A stretch of DNA of 64,000 bases, taken from contig JAAWWF010000029.1 in assembly GCA_021404565.1 (NCBI GenBank), forward strand, positions 146,488 through 210,487, read 5' to 3'. Source of the stretch: Roseivirga sp. (GTDB taxonomy: Bacteria > Bacteroidota > Bacteroidia > Cytophagales > Cyclobacteriaceae). The notes beneath the pieces are model-generated. The model had not been told where the DNA came from, did no database searches, and saw nothing but the letters and a program-made list of their open reading frames with translations. Shown here piece after piece: positions 54,810 through 64,000 of the stretch. Both the position numbers and the translations under genes were made by a program. Every line of letters begins with the position of its first letter. Position 1 is the first letter of the stretch.

Positions 54810-55439
54810 TTATTGGTAATAGTCGATTTCTCGTTTCCAGACCGTTTTTACTTCTTTCTTGGTAGCAATGTGTTTGTTACGGATCTCCACCTCCAGCCAG
54901 TTGCCATGATCGTCTCTTTTAATCACCTTGGTTTGATAATGAGTAACCATTTCTCCCTGGGCAAAGGATATTACATGCTTAACCGGAAGATAATCCTCAT
55001 CTAGCGTGGTCGTAATCGTTGACTTATTTCTGATTATTATCTGCTGCCTTTTCTGTTGATCGAAGTATCGCTTGAGTAATTCAGTCTTTTCGTTGGTCTT
55101 TCGGGTTTCGATCAGAGTATCTCCACTGTGAACATATTCACTCAAGCCAATGATCTCATCATTTTTTTCAATTCTTGATAAAATCAGTTTACCATCATCA
55201 TCATACTGGTATATTGTTATGATAACGTTCAGCAGTTTACCTTCCCAGATGTTTTTTCTTTTTCCCTGGATGTTACCGTTTTCATAAAAGGCGCGGAACA
55301 GATCATACTTTGTTTGCCCCTCTACTTTTTCCATGATGGTTTCAACTTTCCCTTTCAGGCCGAGCTGAGCCAGGTCCATATACTGGGCAGGCAAAGAGTA
55401 TGTCAGAAAAAGGCCTAAGAGCAAATAGCATGTTCTCAT
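54810..55439 (-). CDS. Secreted protein of unknown function
   Basis: A 209-residue protein with a signal peptide (YLLLGLFLTYSLPAQ). The mature part has short repeats of the type seen in RHS/YD or toxin_15a-like secreted proteins (FYENGNIQGKRKNIW, QYDDDGKLILSRIEKNDEIIG, RDDHGNWLEVEIRNK), i.e. DxxGN/K-type beta-hairpins. No family recognised. It lies just downstream of the lone permease cluster region on the same strand, but 269 nt separates them. Confidence 0.72.
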   Translation of the reverse strand: MRTCYLLLGLFLTYSLPAQYMDLAQLGLKGKVETIMEKVEGQTKYDLFRAFYENGNIQGKRKNIWEGKLLNVIITIYQYDDDGKLILSRIEKNDEIIGLSEYVHSGDTLIETRKTNEKTELLKRYFDQQKRQQIIIRNKSTITTTLDEDYLPVKHVISFAQGEMVTHYQTKVIKRDDHGNWLEVEIRNKHIATKKEVKTVWKREIDYYQ

Positions 55440-55672
55440 AACGAAGAAGATCTGTTTTCTGCAAATTAGTCAATGGCTGTAGAGATGCTAGGTTTATTTT
55501 ACCTTATGTATAAGGATTAAAACCTTCGAAGTAGAAGTGAGTCAGTCGCTATAAATAAGTATTAACCACAGAGAATCAGACTGATTATAATTGGCTGATG
55601 GACGATCTGGGAAGCCTACTCTATCAAGCAGGCTTTCTCTATCCAATTATCAAATGTCTAAAATCTAAATCT

Positions 55673-55688
55673 ACAGCCTTAAGGCTGT
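55673..55688 (-). terminator. Palindrome after the lone permease, possible terminator
   Basis: The perfect 16-bp palindrome ACAGCCTTAAGGCTGT lies 21 nt after the permease stop and is followed on the minus strand by a T-rich stretch. With no loop it would have to open some pairs to fold, so it may instead be a protein-binding site. Confidence 0.4.
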
Positions 55689-55708
55689 CGTCTGCCTACC
55701 ATGGACCA

Positions 55709-58210
55709 TTATGCATCTCTCAACACCTCAACAGGGTTTCTGTTGGCTGCTCTTAAGGACTGAAACCCTATAGTCAACCAGGCCAGCCCTAACGAACCTA
55801 CTGCTGCTATGGCAAAGACCAGGGGAGTGATGGGGGTCTTATAGGCAAAGTTCGTCAGCCAATTGTCAACAAAGAGGTAGGCTATTGGGCTTGCGATGAG
55901 CAGGGCCACAAGAATCAACACAGTGAATTCAGCGGTGAATACATACATCAAGCGGTAAACAGATGCTCCCAGCACTTTTCTTACACCGAGCTCTTTCTTT
56001 CTTTGTTCTGCAGAGAAAGCAGCTAAACCGAATAGCCCAAGACACGCAATGCTTAAGGCCATTGCTGTGAATACGTTGAGTACCTGACCCATCTGTTGTT
56101 CTGTTCTGAAATGGGCTTCAAAGTTCTGATCCATCAGAGAATACTCGAAAGGTACTCCTGGATTAACATCCGATAATTTGCTTTCAACATCTTTCAAAAG
56201 AACCGATAAGTCCGATACCTTTTGAACAAAGTTCTTGTCTAGTCTCATGGAAATAAAATCACGTCCACTTTCCCACATTCTGTCATTGTCTTCATGAACA
56301 ATCAGCAGTGGACCAATTTCATACTTCACAGAGTTAAAATTGAAATCTTTGACAACACCGATTACCTCGAAAAGCATCACTTCATCAGCATCTACGAAAG
56401 TAATCTGTTTTCCAATGGGTGAATCTTCAGTATAATTTTCCTTAATGCCCCAGCCTAAATCTCTGACAGCGGTCTCATTTAGAATGATTTTGTATTTGTC
56501 GGTCTCTAGTGATTTATCAAAACTACGTCCGGTTGAAAATTCTAAATCCAATAAATCCAGATACTCTTCGGTGGCTCTCAGCCTGTTGAGGTTTATGCCT
56601 TTATTTTCCTTATCATCAGCCGGTTTATAATTATCTTCTCCCCATATGTTAGGAGGGACAGCATCTGAAAGGCCGATTTCTTCAAAGGCCGTATTCGACT
56701 TCAACAGGGTTTGAAAAGTTTCTTTATTGTTATCGCTTAGCAACTCAATGTTATGAATCTGCAGGATGTTGTCTTTATCAAAACCCAGGTTTTCCTTAGA
56801 GGCATAGTCCAATTGCTTCTGAACAAACATGGCCGAAATAATCAAGGCAATAGTAATGGTGAATTGGAAAATAACCAGCCCATTCCTAACGGATTTTCCT
56901 TTGAAACCAGCACTTAACTTTCCTTTGAGTACTTCGATTGGGTTAAAGGACGACAGATAAAAGGCAGGGTAGCTGCCCGCTGCGATTCCCAGAAATAGTA
57001 TAAACCCTGCTAAGAAGCTTATGAATAAGGTATCAGTTAGTTTATCATGGAGGGAAAGACGGGTATTGGCCAGTGTATTAAATGCGCTGAGTGATACTTC
57101 CGTGGCTACCAGGGCAATGATAGTACTCACTAGCACAAACATTACTGACTCAAAGATGAACTGTCTGATGAGTGCCCTTTTTTGGGACCCTAGTGTCTTA
57201 CGGATACCGACTTCTTTAGCACGATTTGCCGAACGAGCGGTTGACAAATTCATGAAATTGATGCTTGATAGTAGCAAGATAAGTAGCCCTACAGCCCCGA
57301 ATATTCGAACATAGACATAGTCACCAGATGGACCAAACCTGTTACCGCTTGATGAGGATTGCATATAAACATCTCTGACAGGCTGCATGTATAAGGTCCA
57401 TTCTTTGCCCTCAACAAATTCATCGAAGGTTTTTCCAAGCGCACGTGTTCCCGCCCATTTAGGTGGTATTTTCTGTATTTTAGCCTCTAATGCCTGCATA
57501 TTGGTGCCCGAACGCACCAGACCATAAGTACCAAACGTTGTCCACATCCATTGAAACTCTCTTCTTTTAATATGAGGGTAACTGCTCATAGAAGTGAGCA
57601 TATCAAACTGGATATGTGAATTGGCGGGCAGATTCGCGGCAACTGCAGTGACGATGAAGGATCTTGACTCGCCTCTTTCTTCATCGATTTTTAACGTTTT
57701 ACCGATAGGATCTTCGTCACCGAAATATTTCAACGCGATTTCTTCTGTGATCACCACGCTTAGTGGATTCAATAGTGCCTGATCAGGACTTCCCTTTAAA
57801 AGGGGGAAGGAGAAGATGTTGAAGAAATTTTGTTCCGCAATCAAAATGCTACTCTCTCGAAATAAGACAGGATTGCCTGTATCTGATTGATAGGACACTA
57901 ATTGTCTTCCAGGAGATTGAAGTCTTGTTACTTCTTCGAATTCGGGTACATCAGACCTTAGTGCTACGGCTAAGTTGGGACCGGTTGAACCAAACTGCTC
58001 ACTCCAATCACCCCAGACAAAGGGTTGGTTGATTCGATATATTCGATCTCCTTTTTCATGAAAACTGTCATAAAACATTTCATCGAAAACATAGAGCCCG
58101 ATAAGAAGTGATGCGGTTATGCCAATGGATAGACCGAGGATATTAAGCAATGAGAATTGCTTATGGCGGATGGCGTTTCTCCAGGCAATTGTGAACATAT
58201 TTCTCAGCAT
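55709..58210 (-). CDS. FtsX/MacB-type ABC transporter permease (lone copy)
   Basis: An 833-residue permease with the same two-module plan as the eight-gene array: N-terminal helix (LNILGLSIGITASLLIGLYV), first FtsX loop KEVGIRKTLGSQ, second loop KELGVRKVLGAS and ending NPVEVLRDA. It is the longest of all permeases here. It is not next to an ATPase gene. A sigma-54-like element lies 36 nt before its ATG, matching the array promoter in sequence and position. Substrate unknown. Confidence 0.92.
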   Translation of the reverse strand: MLRNMFTIAWRNAIRHKQFSLLNILGLSIGITASLLIGLYVFDEMFYDSFHEKGDRIYRINQPFVWGDWSEQFGSTGPNLAVALRSDVPEFEEVTRLQSPGRQLVSYQSDTGNPVLFRESSILIAEQNFFNIFSFPLLKGSPDQALLNPLSVVITEEIALKYFGDEDPIGKTLKIDEERGESRSFIVTAVAANLPANSHIQFDMLTSMSSYPHIKRREFQWMWTTFGTYGLVRSGTNMQALEAKIQKIPPKWAGTRALGKTFDEFVEGKEWTLYMQPVRDVYMQSSSSGNRFGPSGDYVYVRIFGAVGLLILLLSSINFMNLSTARSANRAKEVGIRKTLGSQKRALIRQFIFESVMFVLVSTIIALVATEVSLSAFNTLANTRLSLHDKLTDTLFISFLAGFILFLGIAAGSYPAFYLSSFNPIEVLKGKLSAGFKGKSVRNGLVIFQFTITIALIISAMFVQKQLDYASKENLGFDKDNILQIHNIELLSDNNKETFQTLLKSNTAFEEIGLSDAVPPNIWGEDNYKPADDKENKGINLNRLRATEEYLDLLDLEFSTGRSFDKSLETDKYKIILNETAVRDLGWGIKENYTEDSPIGKQITFVDADEVMLFEVIGVVKDFNFNSVKYEIGPLLIVHEDNDRMWESGRDFISMRLDKNFVQKVSDLSVLLKDVESKLSDVNPGVPFEYSLMDQNFEAHFRTEQQMGQVLNVFTAMALSIACLGLFGLAAFSAEQRKKELGVRKVLGASVYRLMYVFTAEFTVLILVALLIASPIAYLFVDNWLTNFAYKTPITPLVFAIAAVGSLGLAWLTIGFQSLRAANRNPVEVLRDA

Positions 58211-58245
58211 GGCAAGTCAGTTTTAAAAAGTACGTGGGCACTAAG

Positions 58246-58261
58246 TCAAAAAGAATGCCAA
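58246..58261 (-). promoter_or_regulatory. Sigma-54-like -24/-12 element before the lone permease
   Basis: On the minus strand it reads TTGGCAT-N5-TTGA, differing from the consensus TTGGCAC-N5-TTGC by the last base of each half. It ends 36 nt before the ATG at 58210. The array promoter candidate at 556-571 has the same TTGGCAT and TTG core at almost the same distance (37 nt). Confidence 0.5.
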
Positions 58262-58694
58262 GCGAAAAAGTGCGATTGGGGTGTCTGAAGTAATTTTTTT
58301 AGTGGTTTGGTGCTGTTCTGGTGTTCTCAGAAGAACGCTAATGTTCGCTGACGGGCGTTAGAAATCTATCGTGAAGAACTTTCTAAAGGTATTGAATCTG
58401 TTTTATCAACTGAGTTTGAATTACACGGGATTGATAACATCGGTAGACCGAAGCTGTGCTATCAGAGTCATAGGTCCGGAGAACCTGCGACAGAAAGCCA
58501 TACCATAAGTAATTGACCCATTGCAGCTTGCTCATAAGCAGGGGTCATTCGAGGTCGAGGTTGTTAATATGCTAAGCAAGGCTTTGATTGCGTGGAGTGG
58601 GTAACAAAGCTCTGATCAGTGAACCTTTATAAAAGTGTAATTCAACCAGATGATATTAATTTAATTCCATTCCCTTTTAACTAACCAGGTCGTT
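58262..58694 (+). other. Intergenic region between the lone permease and a beta-barrel gene
   Basis: A 433-bp stretch with divergent genes on both sides. Besides the -24/-12-like site next to the permease, I see a 30-bp repeat at 58464-58493 whose partner is at 59361-59390, and an AT-rich run (58647-58680) before the beta-barrel gene that may hold its promoter. No open reading frame of note. Confidence 0.5.
58464..58493 (+). repeat. 30-bp hairpin repeat, copy 1
   Basis: Matches the copy at 59361-59390 at 26 of 30 positions. Core AGAACCTGCGA with an AGGT-C...GAACCT hairpin. The two copies flank the beta-barrel gene at 58695-59195, in the same orientation. Confidence 0.65.
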
Positions 58695-59195
58695 ATGAAA
58701 ACTGTCAAATTATTAATCGCTCTGTTCTGTCTTTTTGCTACACAAAGCGCTATGGCACAGGAAAAAGGAGACATCAACCTCTCAGCGGGCTTCTCAGGAA
58801 TGCATTTGGACAATGCGTTGGGTCTTGCGGTAGGAGCTGAGTATATGTTTGCTCAAAAGTTTGGTGTGGCGGCAGGCTTACTCTATTCAGAGGCAAGCAA
58901 TACCAATCCGGTTCGTTTTGAGTCTCTGCTGAGTCTTGATTTTCGCTATTACTTTCTAAAGAAGGGGATTAGTGCTTATGCCTATTCTGGCTATGGTATT
59001 CATCAGGCTCAGGGCTTAGTTTCACCATTTGATGGAATCAGGAACTTCCACAGCGCTACTTTTGGTGCGGGAGTAGAGTATGGAGTAAGTGAAAATCTTA
59101 ATGTATATCTGCAGAGCAAAGGCTGGTACAATGAAGAGGGGAGTTTTCAGACTTTTAACCTGGGGGTGGCTTTCAGGTTGAAGAAGAAAAAGTGA
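58695..59195 (+). CDS. Small secreted outer-membrane beta-barrel protein
   Basis: A 166-residue protein with a signal peptide (LLIALFCLFATQSAMAQE). The mature part is an eight-stranded-barrel-like sequence: GDINLSAGFSGMHLDNALGLAVGAEYMF, KFGVAAGLLYSEAS, SLLSLDFRYYFLKKGISAYAYSGYGIHQ, FGAGVEYGVSENLNVYLQSKGWYN and FNLGVAFRLKKKK. It resembles OmpA/OmpW-type barrels, but no specific family can be named. The very basic C-terminus (RLKKKK) is unusual for an outer-membrane barrel. Confidence 0.8.
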   Translation: MKTVKLLIALFCLFATQSAMAQEKGDINLSAGFSGMHLDNALGLAVGAEYMFAQKFGVAAGLLYSEASNTNPVRFESLLSLDFRYYFLKKGISAYAYSGYGIHQAQGLVSPFDGIRNFHSATFGAGVEYGVSENLNVYLQSKGWYNEEGSFQTFNLGVAFRLKKKK

Positions 59196-59336
59196 CAGAC
59201 TTGGCTTTCTTGCATCCAACGCCCAAAGGAAGAACGTTTTTGCGAAAGGGTTGCCACATTTGAGATAGAAACCTTCCTTAAACGACTCATTTCAGTTGTT
59301 TTACCTCTTGCGCTTGAACCTTGAAGATCGAAAAGG

Positions 59337-59356
59337 ATGGACAGAGTCCATTTTTT
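59337..59356 (+). terminator. Rho-independent terminator after the beta-barrel gene
   Basis: Stem ATGGAC (59337-59342) / GTCCAT (59346-59351) with a 3-nt loop, followed by a run of T. It lies 141 nt after the stop, so the transcript would have a long 3' end. Confidence 0.6.
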
Positions 59357-59360
59357 CATT

Positions 59361-59390
59361 AGAGTCACAGGTTCAGAGAACCTGCGAGAG
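59361..59390 (+). repeat. 30-bp hairpin repeat, copy 2
   Basis: Matches 58464-58493 at 26 of 30 positions. Here the hairpin is perfect: AGGTTC, loop AGA, GAACCT. It follows directly after a terminator. Confidence 0.65.
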
Positions 59391-59535
59391 GGCTATTAAA
59401 CTCACAGGATTTTTTATAAAAAAAAGAAACCCGCCTAGGCAACTATCTTTGTTTTTTGTACATTACATGGAGTCTGAAAAACGACTTTTTTAATTAAGGC
59501 ATGAGACGTCTGATACCCAAAAAAGATGCCTCAGA

Positions 59536-59763
59536 ATGAAGCTTTTATTAAAATACATTTCTAAATTATTTAACTCATTAGTCCTAGTTTTTGATTACTC
59601 TGAACAACTGACCTTGTTGCTCATATTGATTGTTTTTGTCTTCTTTCTTGAAAAATCTAAGCTCAAAGAGGAGGTAAATCTGAAAAATGTTCAGGAGAAC
59701 AAACCGAAGAAGAAGTCAGGTAATAAGAAGTCAAATAAGAAAAAAGGGAAGAGGAAAAAGTGA
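59536..59763 (+). CDS. Small membrane protein with lysine-rich tail
   Basis: A 75-residue predicted protein: one or two membrane helices (LFNSLVLVFDY, LTLLLILIVFVFFLE) and a C-terminal tail in which over half the residues are Lys (KPKKKSGNKKSNKKKGKRKK). No family recognised. It could be a real small membrane protein whose tail binds acidic lipids or nucleic acid, or a chance frame in AT-rich DNA. It lies between the repeat region and the convergent groESL operon. Confidence 0.45.
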   Translation: MKLLLKYISKLFNSLVLVFDYSEQLTLLLILIVFVFFLEKSKLKEEVNLKNVQENKPKKKSGNKKSNKKKGKRKK

Positions 59764-59872
59764 CTTCGTTTGTTTAGCATTGGGGAAAACTCAATAAATT
59801 ACTCAGAGTTCCATTCCAAAGTTGCTAATCTATGTGTGCTGCGGAAATTTCCTCTTAGAAGGGGTGAAAAAC

Positions 59873-59917
59873 AAAAAGCCCATCCTCCCGATAGGTATCG
59901 GGATAGGACAGGCTTTT
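59873..59917 (-). terminator. Rho-independent terminator of groESL
   Basis: AAAAAGCC (59873-59880) pairs with GGCTTTT (59911-59917), enclosing a CCGATA/TATCGG inner stem. On the minus strand a T-rich stretch follows. It lies 71 nt after the groEL stop and may serve the gene on the other strand too. Confidence 0.75.
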
Positions 59918-59971
59918 AAATCTATTATCTAAAGTCTATAATCTATGGTCTATCGACCATTAACTATCGAC

Positions 59972-59987
59972 TAATCAGCTTCGCTGA

Positions 59988-59990
<3 letters not shown>
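59972..59990 (-). promoter_or_regulatory. Hairpin overlapping the groEL stop codon
   Basis: TAATCAGC (59972-59979) and GCTGATTA (59983-59990) form a perfect 8-bp stem with a 3-nt loop. The groEL stop codon (59988-59990) is part of the stem. No T run directly follows, so it may stabilise the 3' end or be chance. Confidence 0.4.
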
Positions 59991-61637
<1,647 letters not shown>

Positions 61638-61649
61638 TCAGATTGGGGA

Positions 61650-61928
61650 TTAAACAATTGCAAAAATGTCAGACTCTCTCATAATGAGATAGTCTTTGCC
61701 TTCTACAGTGATTTCAGTACCAGCGTACTTTCCGTAGAGTACAGTGTCGCCTTCTTTTACCGTAAGAGGCTCATCTTTTTTACCTGCACCAGCAGCTACT
61801 ACAATACCTTTTTGAGGCTTTTCTTTGGCAGTATCAGGGATATAAAGACCAGAGGCAGTCTTCTCTTCAGCAGGTGCCGGCTCAACAAGCACTCTGTCTG
61901 CAAGTGGAGTAATGTTTACTTTTGACAT
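61650..61928 (-). CDS. groES: Co-chaperonin GroES (Hsp10)
   Basis: A 92-residue co-chaperonin that caps the GroEL chamber. Family blocks: [78 protein letters not shown], including the mobile-loop region ([12 protein letters not shown]). First gene of groESL. I see no CIRCE-type inverted repeat in the leader. Confidence 0.98.
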   Translation of the reverse strand: MSKVNITPLADRVLVEPAPAEEKTASGLYIPDTAKEKPQKGIVVAAGAGKKDEPLTVKEGDTVLYGKYAGTEITVEGKDYLIMRESDIFAIV

Positions 61929-61975
61929 TGTCTATTAAAAGTTAATTGTGAATACAAATATCTGGGAGCTTCTCA

Positions 61976-61991
61976 GCATAGAGTGTGCCAA
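61976..61991 (-). promoter_or_regulatory. Sigma-54-like -24/-12 element upstream of groESL
   Basis: On the minus strand TTGGCAC-ACTCT-ATGC has exact GG-N10-GC spacing and a perfect -24 half; the -12 half reads ATGC instead of TTGC. It lies 48 nt before the groES ATG, giving a leader of about 36 nt. Sigma-54 control of groESL would be unusual. Confidence 0.55.
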
Positions 61992-62166
61992 GCCGTAATC
62001 GTGCATTTTTGTCAGTCTTTTACCTGAACTGCCATGGCTTTTATGTCAGTATCCCTGCCAATCTTTCATTCCTAAATGGCCGATCTGTCTGAAGTTGGTT
62101 TACGGGGTGAAATATCATTTACCACAGGAATTCGTTATATTCTATACCAACATCGAAAACAGGTAT

Positions 62167-62883
62167 ATGGAAAAACTGGATAAAGACTGGATCACCAACG
62201 GACTCATTGATTTTGAATATAAAAAGTATGTCTTACTAGCATACCTCAAACATGTACAAAATAACTTTGACCAGGCCAGGCTCTATCCGTTTCTGTCAGA
62301 CCTGATAGCACACTACCAGGATGTACAATCTTTCAAGAGTAGAAAGACCCTGCTCAAATCCGGCTTTCCCAAGGAAATTACCAAGATTGACCTGGAGCAG
62401 ATTAAGCTCTCTTATGAGGCCATGACACAGGAATCTGAATTAATGGAGGCACTGGAAGAGATTGTGGAATATGCCATTCCTGAAATGAAGAGTACCCTGG
62501 GCTTGGGGAAGGAACTCTATGATACGGTGGAGTCGGATCTGCAGATAGAACCTGTTGGAATTGTTCCCCTCTATAAGGATGAGGGCTATGTGATGCTGGA
62601 AATGGCTCCTGGTAAGAAGACAGATATCTATCAGTATAAGATCTCAAAATTTGTATTGTCAGGGGAGGGCTTCAGAAGCATCTATCTTAGGCTGATCAAA
62701 TCTATAAGACGAGGACTGGGAGAGACCTTTGAGGGCATTAAACTCGGCCTGATAAAAAGCTACCAAAACATGCCGAATCCTGCCACCTTCTTACTCCAGG
62801 CACATAAGCCTTATCCTGTAAAAGAGACGGTAGTACCCGTTGCCAAAAGACTCGTGCTCCAAACGGTGAGCCAGATGGAGTAA
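62167..62883 (+). CDS. Conserved protein of unknown function
   Basis: A 238-residue protein, taken to start at MEKLDKDWITNGLIDFEYKKYVLLAYLKHVQNNFDQARLYPFLSDL; the frame is open 24 codons further upstream, but that part looks unlike the rest. A mostly helical N-terminal half (to ~residue 120) is followed by a mixed region (VESDLQIEPVGIVPLYKDEGYVMLEMAPGKKTDIYQYKISKFVLSGEGFRSIYLRL) and a C-terminal FLLQAHKPYPVKETVVPVAKRLV. I recall similar hypothetical proteins only from Bacteroidota. Cytoplasmic by composition. Function unknown; it may be worth checking because it lies beside groESL. Confidence 0.75.
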   Translation: MEKLDKDWITNGLIDFEYKKYVLLAYLKHVQNNFDQARLYPFLSDLIAHYQDVQSFKSRKTLLKSGFPKEITKIDLEQIKLSYEAMTQESELMEALEEIVEYAIPEMKSTLGLGKELYDTVESDLQIEPVGIVPLYKDEGYVMLEMAPGKKTDIYQYKISKFVLSGEGFRSIYLRLIKSIRRGLGETFEGIKLGLIKSYQNMPNPATFLLQAHKPYPVKETVVPVAKRLVLQTVSQME

Positions 62884-62980
62884 CGAATCTGACAGCGTCC
62901 TGTCGGGCAAAAATAAACTCTGCGAGTTTGTCACCCTCGCGGGTCAATAGTCATCTATCGGGTAAACTTTCCTATTGCCT

Positions 62981-63565
62981 ATGAAAAAGGTTTACCTGAT
63001 ACTCTTACTCACGCTTTGCTACTCTGCTCATGCTCAAAATACCGGCTTTGGATTTAGACTGGGCGCTAACCTGTCCAAGGTTGTCGATATAGATGAAAAG
63101 GCGGAGTCGAAGTTGGGCTTTCATGCAGGTGTTTTTTATAATTTCAAACTGACCGTAAGATTCCATTTAAGGCCGGAGGTAGAATACTCCTTACAAGGAG
63201 CTAAAGATGAAATTGAGACAGTAGACGCCAACTTCAACCCCATTAACCTAAAGTTCAAAGCAAACTATAACTACGCGAATTTCCGGCTTTTGACTGATTT
63301 CCAAGTCCTTGGCAAACTAAGCCTTCAGGTCGGGCCTCAGTTTGGTATACTCACCCTGGCTGAGCTAAAGACGGATAGGTCGAAGGAAAATCTAACAGAT
63401 GATCTGACTTCAACAGAACTGGGCATTGTCTTGGGGCTTGGGTATAGGCTTTCAGGCTCCTTTGACATTAATTTCAGGTATAACCTGGGGTTGACGGATT
63501 TGATAGATGAGTCTGCCCGAAACAGTGTTTTTCAACTAGGGATCGGCTTTTTACTCATTAAGTGA
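62981..63565 (+). CDS. Secreted porin-family beta-barrel protein
   Basis: A 194-residue protein, started at the ATG at 62981 (MKKVYLILLLTLCYSAHAQ signal peptide) rather than the TTG two codons upstream. Typical Bacteroidota outer-membrane beta-barrel (PorT/OMP_b-brl_2-like): NTGFGFRLGANLSKVVD, LGFHAGVFYNFKLTVRFHLRPEVEYSLQGAKDE, FRLLTDFQVLGKLSLQVGPQFGIL and ELGIVLGLGYRLSGSFDINFRYNLGLTDLID, ending FQLGIGFLLIK. Function unknown; these proteins often have structural or transport roles. Confidence 0.85.
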   Translation: MKKVYLILLLTLCYSAHAQNTGFGFRLGANLSKVVDIDEKAESKLGFHAGVFYNFKLTVRFHLRPEVEYSLQGAKDEIETVDANFNPINLKFKANYNYANFRLLTDFQVLGKLSLQVGPQFGILTLAELKTDRSKENLTDDLTSTELGIVLGLGYRLSGSFDINFRYNLGLTDLIDESARNSVFQLGIGFLLIK

Positions 63566-63690
63566 GAGAATTGAAGAGAGCTTGATGTGGACCAGTCTGT
63601 ATTTCTAAGGAGTCTTACATCTGGTTTTTTTAATTATTGTTTAAGAGGTAGGATTCAACTGCTCCATCACTAAACTTCTTTGTCGCTTTT

Positions 63691-63850
63691 TTCCGGCCAA
63701 AAAGTAACCCAACCGTGCCGGCCGTACTTAGGTACTAAGGCAGGCCGGAACCCTTTCCGATAACACCAAATCCAAGGCTGGTTTTTACGCACAGGTCCTA
63801 CGCGTACCAAATCCAACCAGCTTGTATTTCGCGCTGTTATCGGCCTAGCC
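63691..63850. repeat. Structured repeat-like element with nested inverted repeats
   Basis: Contains a hairpin with stem CCGGCC (63718-63723) / GGCCGG (63743-63748), inner CTTAG/CTAAG; a pair CCGATAACA (63757-63765) / TGTTATCGG (63835-63843); a pair GCTGGTT (63777-63783) / AACCAGC (63815-63821); and a direct repeat CCAAATCCAA. Such layered symmetry in a gene-free stretch suggests a dispersed non-coding element or mobile-element remnant. Confidence 0.55.
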
Positions 63851-63978
63851 ACCCTCCTGGATGTAATGGAGTTCATAGGCCATAAAAGTAAAGCACATTC
63901 AAAACAATTAACTCCTCTCCCAACTTTGTAGATTGATCCCTCCGCGCTAATGAGGTTGAAAACCCTGATTAAACAAAA

Positions 63979-64000
63979 AAGGCTGTCAATTGACAGCCTT
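63979..64000 (+). terminator. Terminator-like palindrome at the window edge
   Basis: GGCTGTCAA (63981-63989) pairs with TTGACAGCC (63990-63998), preceded by A6 and ending in TT at the edge, so it fits a bidirectional terminator. The T run beyond the window is not visible. Confidence 0.55.

Larger units (their letters stand above)
59196..59535 (+). other. Intergenic region after the beta-barrel gene
   Basis: 340 bp with no convincing gene. It contains a terminator hairpin (59337-59356), the second copy of a 30-bp repeat (59361-59390) and an A-rich stretch (~59410-59430). Confidence 0.5.
63566..64000 (+). other. Intergenic region with a structured repeat
   Basis: 435 bp with no convincing protein gene. 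It holds the structured repeat at 63691-63850 and a terminator hairpin at the window edge. A 68-codon minus-strand frame (63670-63876) runs through the repeat and reads GRHGWVTFWPEKSDKEV near its end, a phrase I associate with Bacteroidota dispersed repeats, but I do not trust it as a gene. Confidence 0.5.

Noticed and set aside
59147..59368. Minus-strand frame with Ser/Arg-rich translation
   Set aside because: Runs antisense through the end of the beta-barrel gene and a terminator; no start signal or family.
63670..63876. 68-codon minus-strand frame as a protein gene
   Set aside because: It lies in a structured repeat with no start signal; its composition fits a repeat read in one frame.

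Overview
The window looks like the chromosome of a member of the Bacteroidota, most likely a marine Cytophagales (Roseivirga/Fulvivirga-like). The reasons are a long run of ~800-residue FtsX/MacB-type permeases, a sodium-pumping NADH:quinone reductase operon, many small secreted or lipoprotein genes of Bacteroidota type (DUF2490, DUF4956, YceI, LytTR with a membrane domain, 7TM-AraC), few good Shine-Dalgarno sequences, and a TAnnTTTG-type promoter before nqrA. The genus is inference. I found no tRNA, rRNA, CRISPR array, prophage or transposase gene.

Layout. 1-19.9 kb: the 3' end of one permease, a terminator, then eight complete tandem permease genes (609-19902) in one direction with gaps of -8 to +29 nt, with no ATPase or adaptor gene among them. 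19.9-23.4 kb: a tandem pair of small membrane-anchored proteins, a coiled-coil protein, a LytTR regulator and a YceI-like protein. 23.4-26.3 kb: two paralogous secreted repeat proteins. 26.4-31.3 kb: adenine deaminase, a PLDc_N-type membrane protein, a secreted sugar isomerase-like lipoprotein and a six-hairpin glycosidase-like protein. 31.4-37.8 kb: housekeeping genes cmk, ispH and nqrABCDE, closed by a terminator with no nqrF. 37.9-55.4 kb: mixed accessory genes, mostly secreted (lipoproteins, S41 peptidase, GH17-like glucanase, MBL hydrolase, serine hydrolase, beta-barrels) plus rlmF, a VF530-family gene and a methyltransferase; a decayed gene lies at 45366-45661. 55.7-58.2 kb: a lone ninth full-length permease. 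58.7-64 kb: beta-barrel proteins, groESL, a conserved protein of unknown role and a structured repeat.

The most interesting pattern is regulatory. Sigma-54-like (-24/-12) sequences, TTGGCAY-N5-nnG, lie upstream of the permease array, the lone permease, both secreted repeat proteins and groESL, in the right orientation each time. Three are exact for GG-N10-GC. This suggests an RpoN regulon linking the permease expansion with envelope and chaperone functions. Three genes (S41 peptidase, HELVH membrane protein, DUF4956 protein) have a hairpin over or immediately before the start codon. An AraC-type regulator and the gene after it share a ~23-bp upstream repeat that may be its operator.
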